From NCBI GenBank assembly GCA_964639665.1, contig CAZXEU010000121.1:62001-126000 (forward strand): a DNA stretch of 64,000 nt. The letters are read 5' to 3'. Below, one piece after another: positions 62,203-64,000 of the stretch; the first letter of the stretch is position 1; the number at the start of each line of letters is the position of its first letter. Under the pieces are notes generated by a model that saw only the letters and a list, made by a program, of their open reading frames with translations, was not told the origin of the DNA and made no database searches. This DNA is from CAZXEU01 sp964639665 (GTDB lineage: Bacteria; Bacteroidota; Rhodothermia; Rhodothermales; Bin80). Position numbers and translations under genes: made by a program.

Positions 62203-64000
62203 CTAACGTTTCATGACGGCCGCGTCGAAATTCATGACCGTGCTCAAGACTACCGTTAGGGCAGCCAATCGCACCGGATCTCGGCCTTCTTCCGTCGGAT
62301 ACTCTCCTACCCCGGCGACCTCAAGCGCGCTTTCCCGGTCTGCGCCAAAGCTGGCCTCTTCCGACTCGTAGTGATCTGTCAGCAGGCCTAGCATGTCCTC
62401 ATCGGGGAATTGGCTCGTCAGCAGGCGGTAGCCACGCGTTAGCTGCGCAGCGATGCCCGCGGACTCATCGCGCAAAAGCCGCGCGGCCAATACGCGGGCC
62501 GCTTCCACGTACTGCGGGTCATTCAGCAGCACCAGCGCCTGCAACGGCGTGCTCGTTGCCTGGCGCTCGACCGTACACGTATTCCGCTCGGGCGCATCGA
62601 AGGTTATCATCGATGGCGGAGGACTGGTGCGCTTCCAGATCGTGTACATGCTTCGCCGGTACAGGTCCTCTCCCTGTCCCTGCTCGTAACTCGTCGCGTT
62701 TCGGGTCGCAAGTTCCTTCCAAAGCCCTTCCGGCTGATAAGGCTTCACGGGCGGTCCGCCAATGCTGTCAACCAGAATGCCGCCAATCGCCAGGGCATTG
62801 TCGCGTATCATCTCGGCTGGCCACCTGTACGACGGCCCGCGAGCCAGGAGTTCGTTGCCGGGGTCCCGTTCAAGCAACGCGGGACCGGCGACGGAACTCT
62901 GCCGGTACGCAGAAGAGGTCACAATCAGCCGCTGCAGGGCCTTGACGTCCCAGTCCGTCTCCACAAACGTGACGGCAAGCCAGTCGAGAAGCTCGGGGTG
63001 CGTAGGGAGGCCGCCCTGGCTCCCGAAGTCATCCGGGGTTCCCACCAGAGCGTTGCCGAAGTACATCTGCCAGTAGCGATTGACGGTAACGCGGGCCATC
63101 AGCGGATTCCCGGAGCTTGTCAGCCACCTTGCCAGACCCAGGCGATTCTTCGGTAGTCCCTCCGGGAAGGGCATGATCGCTTCGGGAGTGGCCCGGCTGA
63201 CGCGCTCCCCTGGTGCATCATACAAACCCCGGTCAAGGACATGGGTAGGCCTGGGCTCCGGCAAGTCTTTCATGGCCATTACCTCCGGCAGCATGGAGAT
63301 GATGTCGTTTTCCTGTCCACGCACGTCCGTCAGCTTCTCGAAATCTCTCTTGTACGTCGATGAAACGGCTGTGACGTAATAGCTTCGCAGCGCCCCCATC
63401 CTGTCGGCCGCGCTGCCACCGGACCATGAAGCGAGGCCGGCTTCGGTCAACTCGCCTGCTCCGTGCACTGCAGCAACCTCCAGCGCCGTCAGGCTTCGGT
63501 CGTATACCTGAAACTGATCCACTGCAACGCTGTCAACCGTGGGTGCCGTGGGCCCCATATAGCCGATACGAAGGTTGCCGGCCTGGGGCGGCGTGGTCGG
63601 CTCTCCCGTGGTGGGATTGATCGTGAACATGATGCTCTGCTTCAGATTGTCCACGACTGTGCGAGACTCCATCCGCCGTCCGTTGAGATACAGGCTTAGC
63701 CCGGAAGCACGACTGGAGCCGTCGTACGTCATCATGACATGCGCCCAGGCGCCGACCGGAAGGGGTTTGATTGACCGTATCCTGATGGAGTTGTCCGGAA
63801 ATACGTGATTGAGACTCGCGGAGACGGTTCCGTCCGCCTCCATCACGCACAGATAACCCTGCCTGCCGTTGAACAGCCCGGTGGTCTTGGCGAAGAGCGG
63901 CCGCTCGGCAAGGCTGCCTGTCAGCTTGATCCAGAGACCGATACTGAAGGGTTGATTGCGCTCGAAGTAATAGAGGTCGCCTCCCATGTCAAGGTAGCCG
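62203..64000 (-). CDS. LamG plus DUF1553 (PSD1-type) protein, 5' part missing
   Basis: The frame is open to the window edge, with codons before the first Met (63987) continuing the protein, so about 599 residues are visible and the N-terminus is cut. The first part is a LamG/concanavalin-like domain (QPFSIGLWIKL, LFAKTTGLFNGRQG, then LSLYLNGRRM). After it comes the DUF1553 region, with NPLMARVTVNRYWQMYFGNALVGTPDDFG near residues 295-325, LLDWLAVTFVETDWDVKALQRLIVTSSAYRQS near residues 335-367 and NDPQYVEAARVLAARLL near the end. The N-terminal cytochrome-like and DUF1549 parts typical of the family would lie outside the window. The function is unknown; it pairs with the DUF1501 gene. Confidence 0.86.
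   Translation of the reverse strand, partial: GYLDMGGDLYYFERNQPFSIGLWIKLTGSLAERPLFAKTTGLFNGRQGYLCVMEADGTVSASLNHVFPDNSIRIRSIKPLPVGAWAHVMMTYDGSSRASGLSLYLNGRRMESRTVVDNLKQSIMFTINPTTGEPTTPPQAGNLRIGYMGPTAPTVDSVAVDQFQVYDRSLTALEVAAVHGAGELTEAGLASWSGGSAADRMGALRSYYVTAVSSTYKRDFEKLTDVRGQENDIISMLPEVMAMKDLPEPRPTHVLDRGLYDAPGERVSRATPEAIMPFPEGLPKNRLGLARWLTSSGNPLMARVTVNRYWQMYFGNALVGTPDDFGSQGGLPTHPELLDWLAVTFVETDWDVKALQRLIVTSSAYRQSSVAGPALLERDPGNELLARGPSYRWPAEMIRDNALAIGGILVDSIGGPPVKPYQPEGLWKELATRNATSYEQGQGEDLYRRSMYTIWKRTSPPPSMITFDAPERNTCTVERQATSTPLQALVLLNDPQYVEAARVLAARLLRDESAGIAAQLTRGYRLLTSQFPDEDMLGLLTDHYESEEASFGADRESALEVAGVGEYPTEEGRDPVRLAALTVVLSTVMNFDAAVMKR

Overview
The window reads as a chromosomal segment of a GC-rich, marine-type member of the Bacteroidota/Rhodothermota. 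The signs are a SusC/SusD pair, PorV-like and type IX sorting-domain proteins, a GWxTD protein, a PSD1/DUF1501 gene pair and a large set of secreted sulfatases. Several genes have a clear GGAGG-type ribosome site, which is unusual for core Bacteroidia and fits Rhodothermia or Balneolia better. No taxonomic assignment is certain from sequence reading alone.

Positions 1-25,000 are mostly housekeeping. They hold a partial deoC, a vitamin-B12-type uptake pair (btuF-btuC, no ATPase), a polyprenyl diphosphate synthase with an MBL-fold hydrolase, an orphan MNT nucleotidyltransferase and a GWxTD/TPR protein. A beta-oxidation operon follows in the order fadN-fadA-fadE, with two small genes downstream. 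Next come a DUF4097-like envelope protein, two OsmC-family proteins, a GH13 lipoprotein overlapping a cupin gene, a secreted amidohydrolase, a TMEM220-like protein, an acyltransferase, a CysQ-like phosphatase, an HsdR-N-like protein, tRNA-Pro(CGG) and a methyltransferase.

Positions 25,000-60,200 form one large accessory locus that I interpret as a polysaccharide utilisation locus for a sulfated, 6-deoxysugar-containing glycan (fucose or rhamnose type). It has three minus-strand transcription blocks around a plus-strand LacI-family regulator at 32,240. Block 1 (31,932 down to 25,017) is cytoplasmic catabolism: an L-fucose-isomerase-like protein, two class II aldolases, a FucP-type symporter and a RhaEW-like aldolase/dehydrogenase. 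Block 2 (40,711 to 33,291) is SusC, SusD and a GH116-like lipoprotein. Block 3 (60,101 to about 41,401) is a TonB receptor, a T9SS-sorted protein, a PorV-like protein, two paralogous ~900-residue proteins of no family I can name, three sulfatases, an ankyrin-repeat protein and a DUF6786-like lipoprotein.

The most informative signal is a perfect 16-bp palindrome, ATGTTAAGCTTAACAT, found in front of block 1 (32,010) and again 28 kb away in front of block 3 (60,165). A variant with the same outer half-sites lies in front of block 2 (40,813). This ties the three blocks into one predicted LacI regulon.

Positions 60,441-64,000 carry a DUF1501 protein and a truncated LamG/DUF1553 (PSD1-type) protein.
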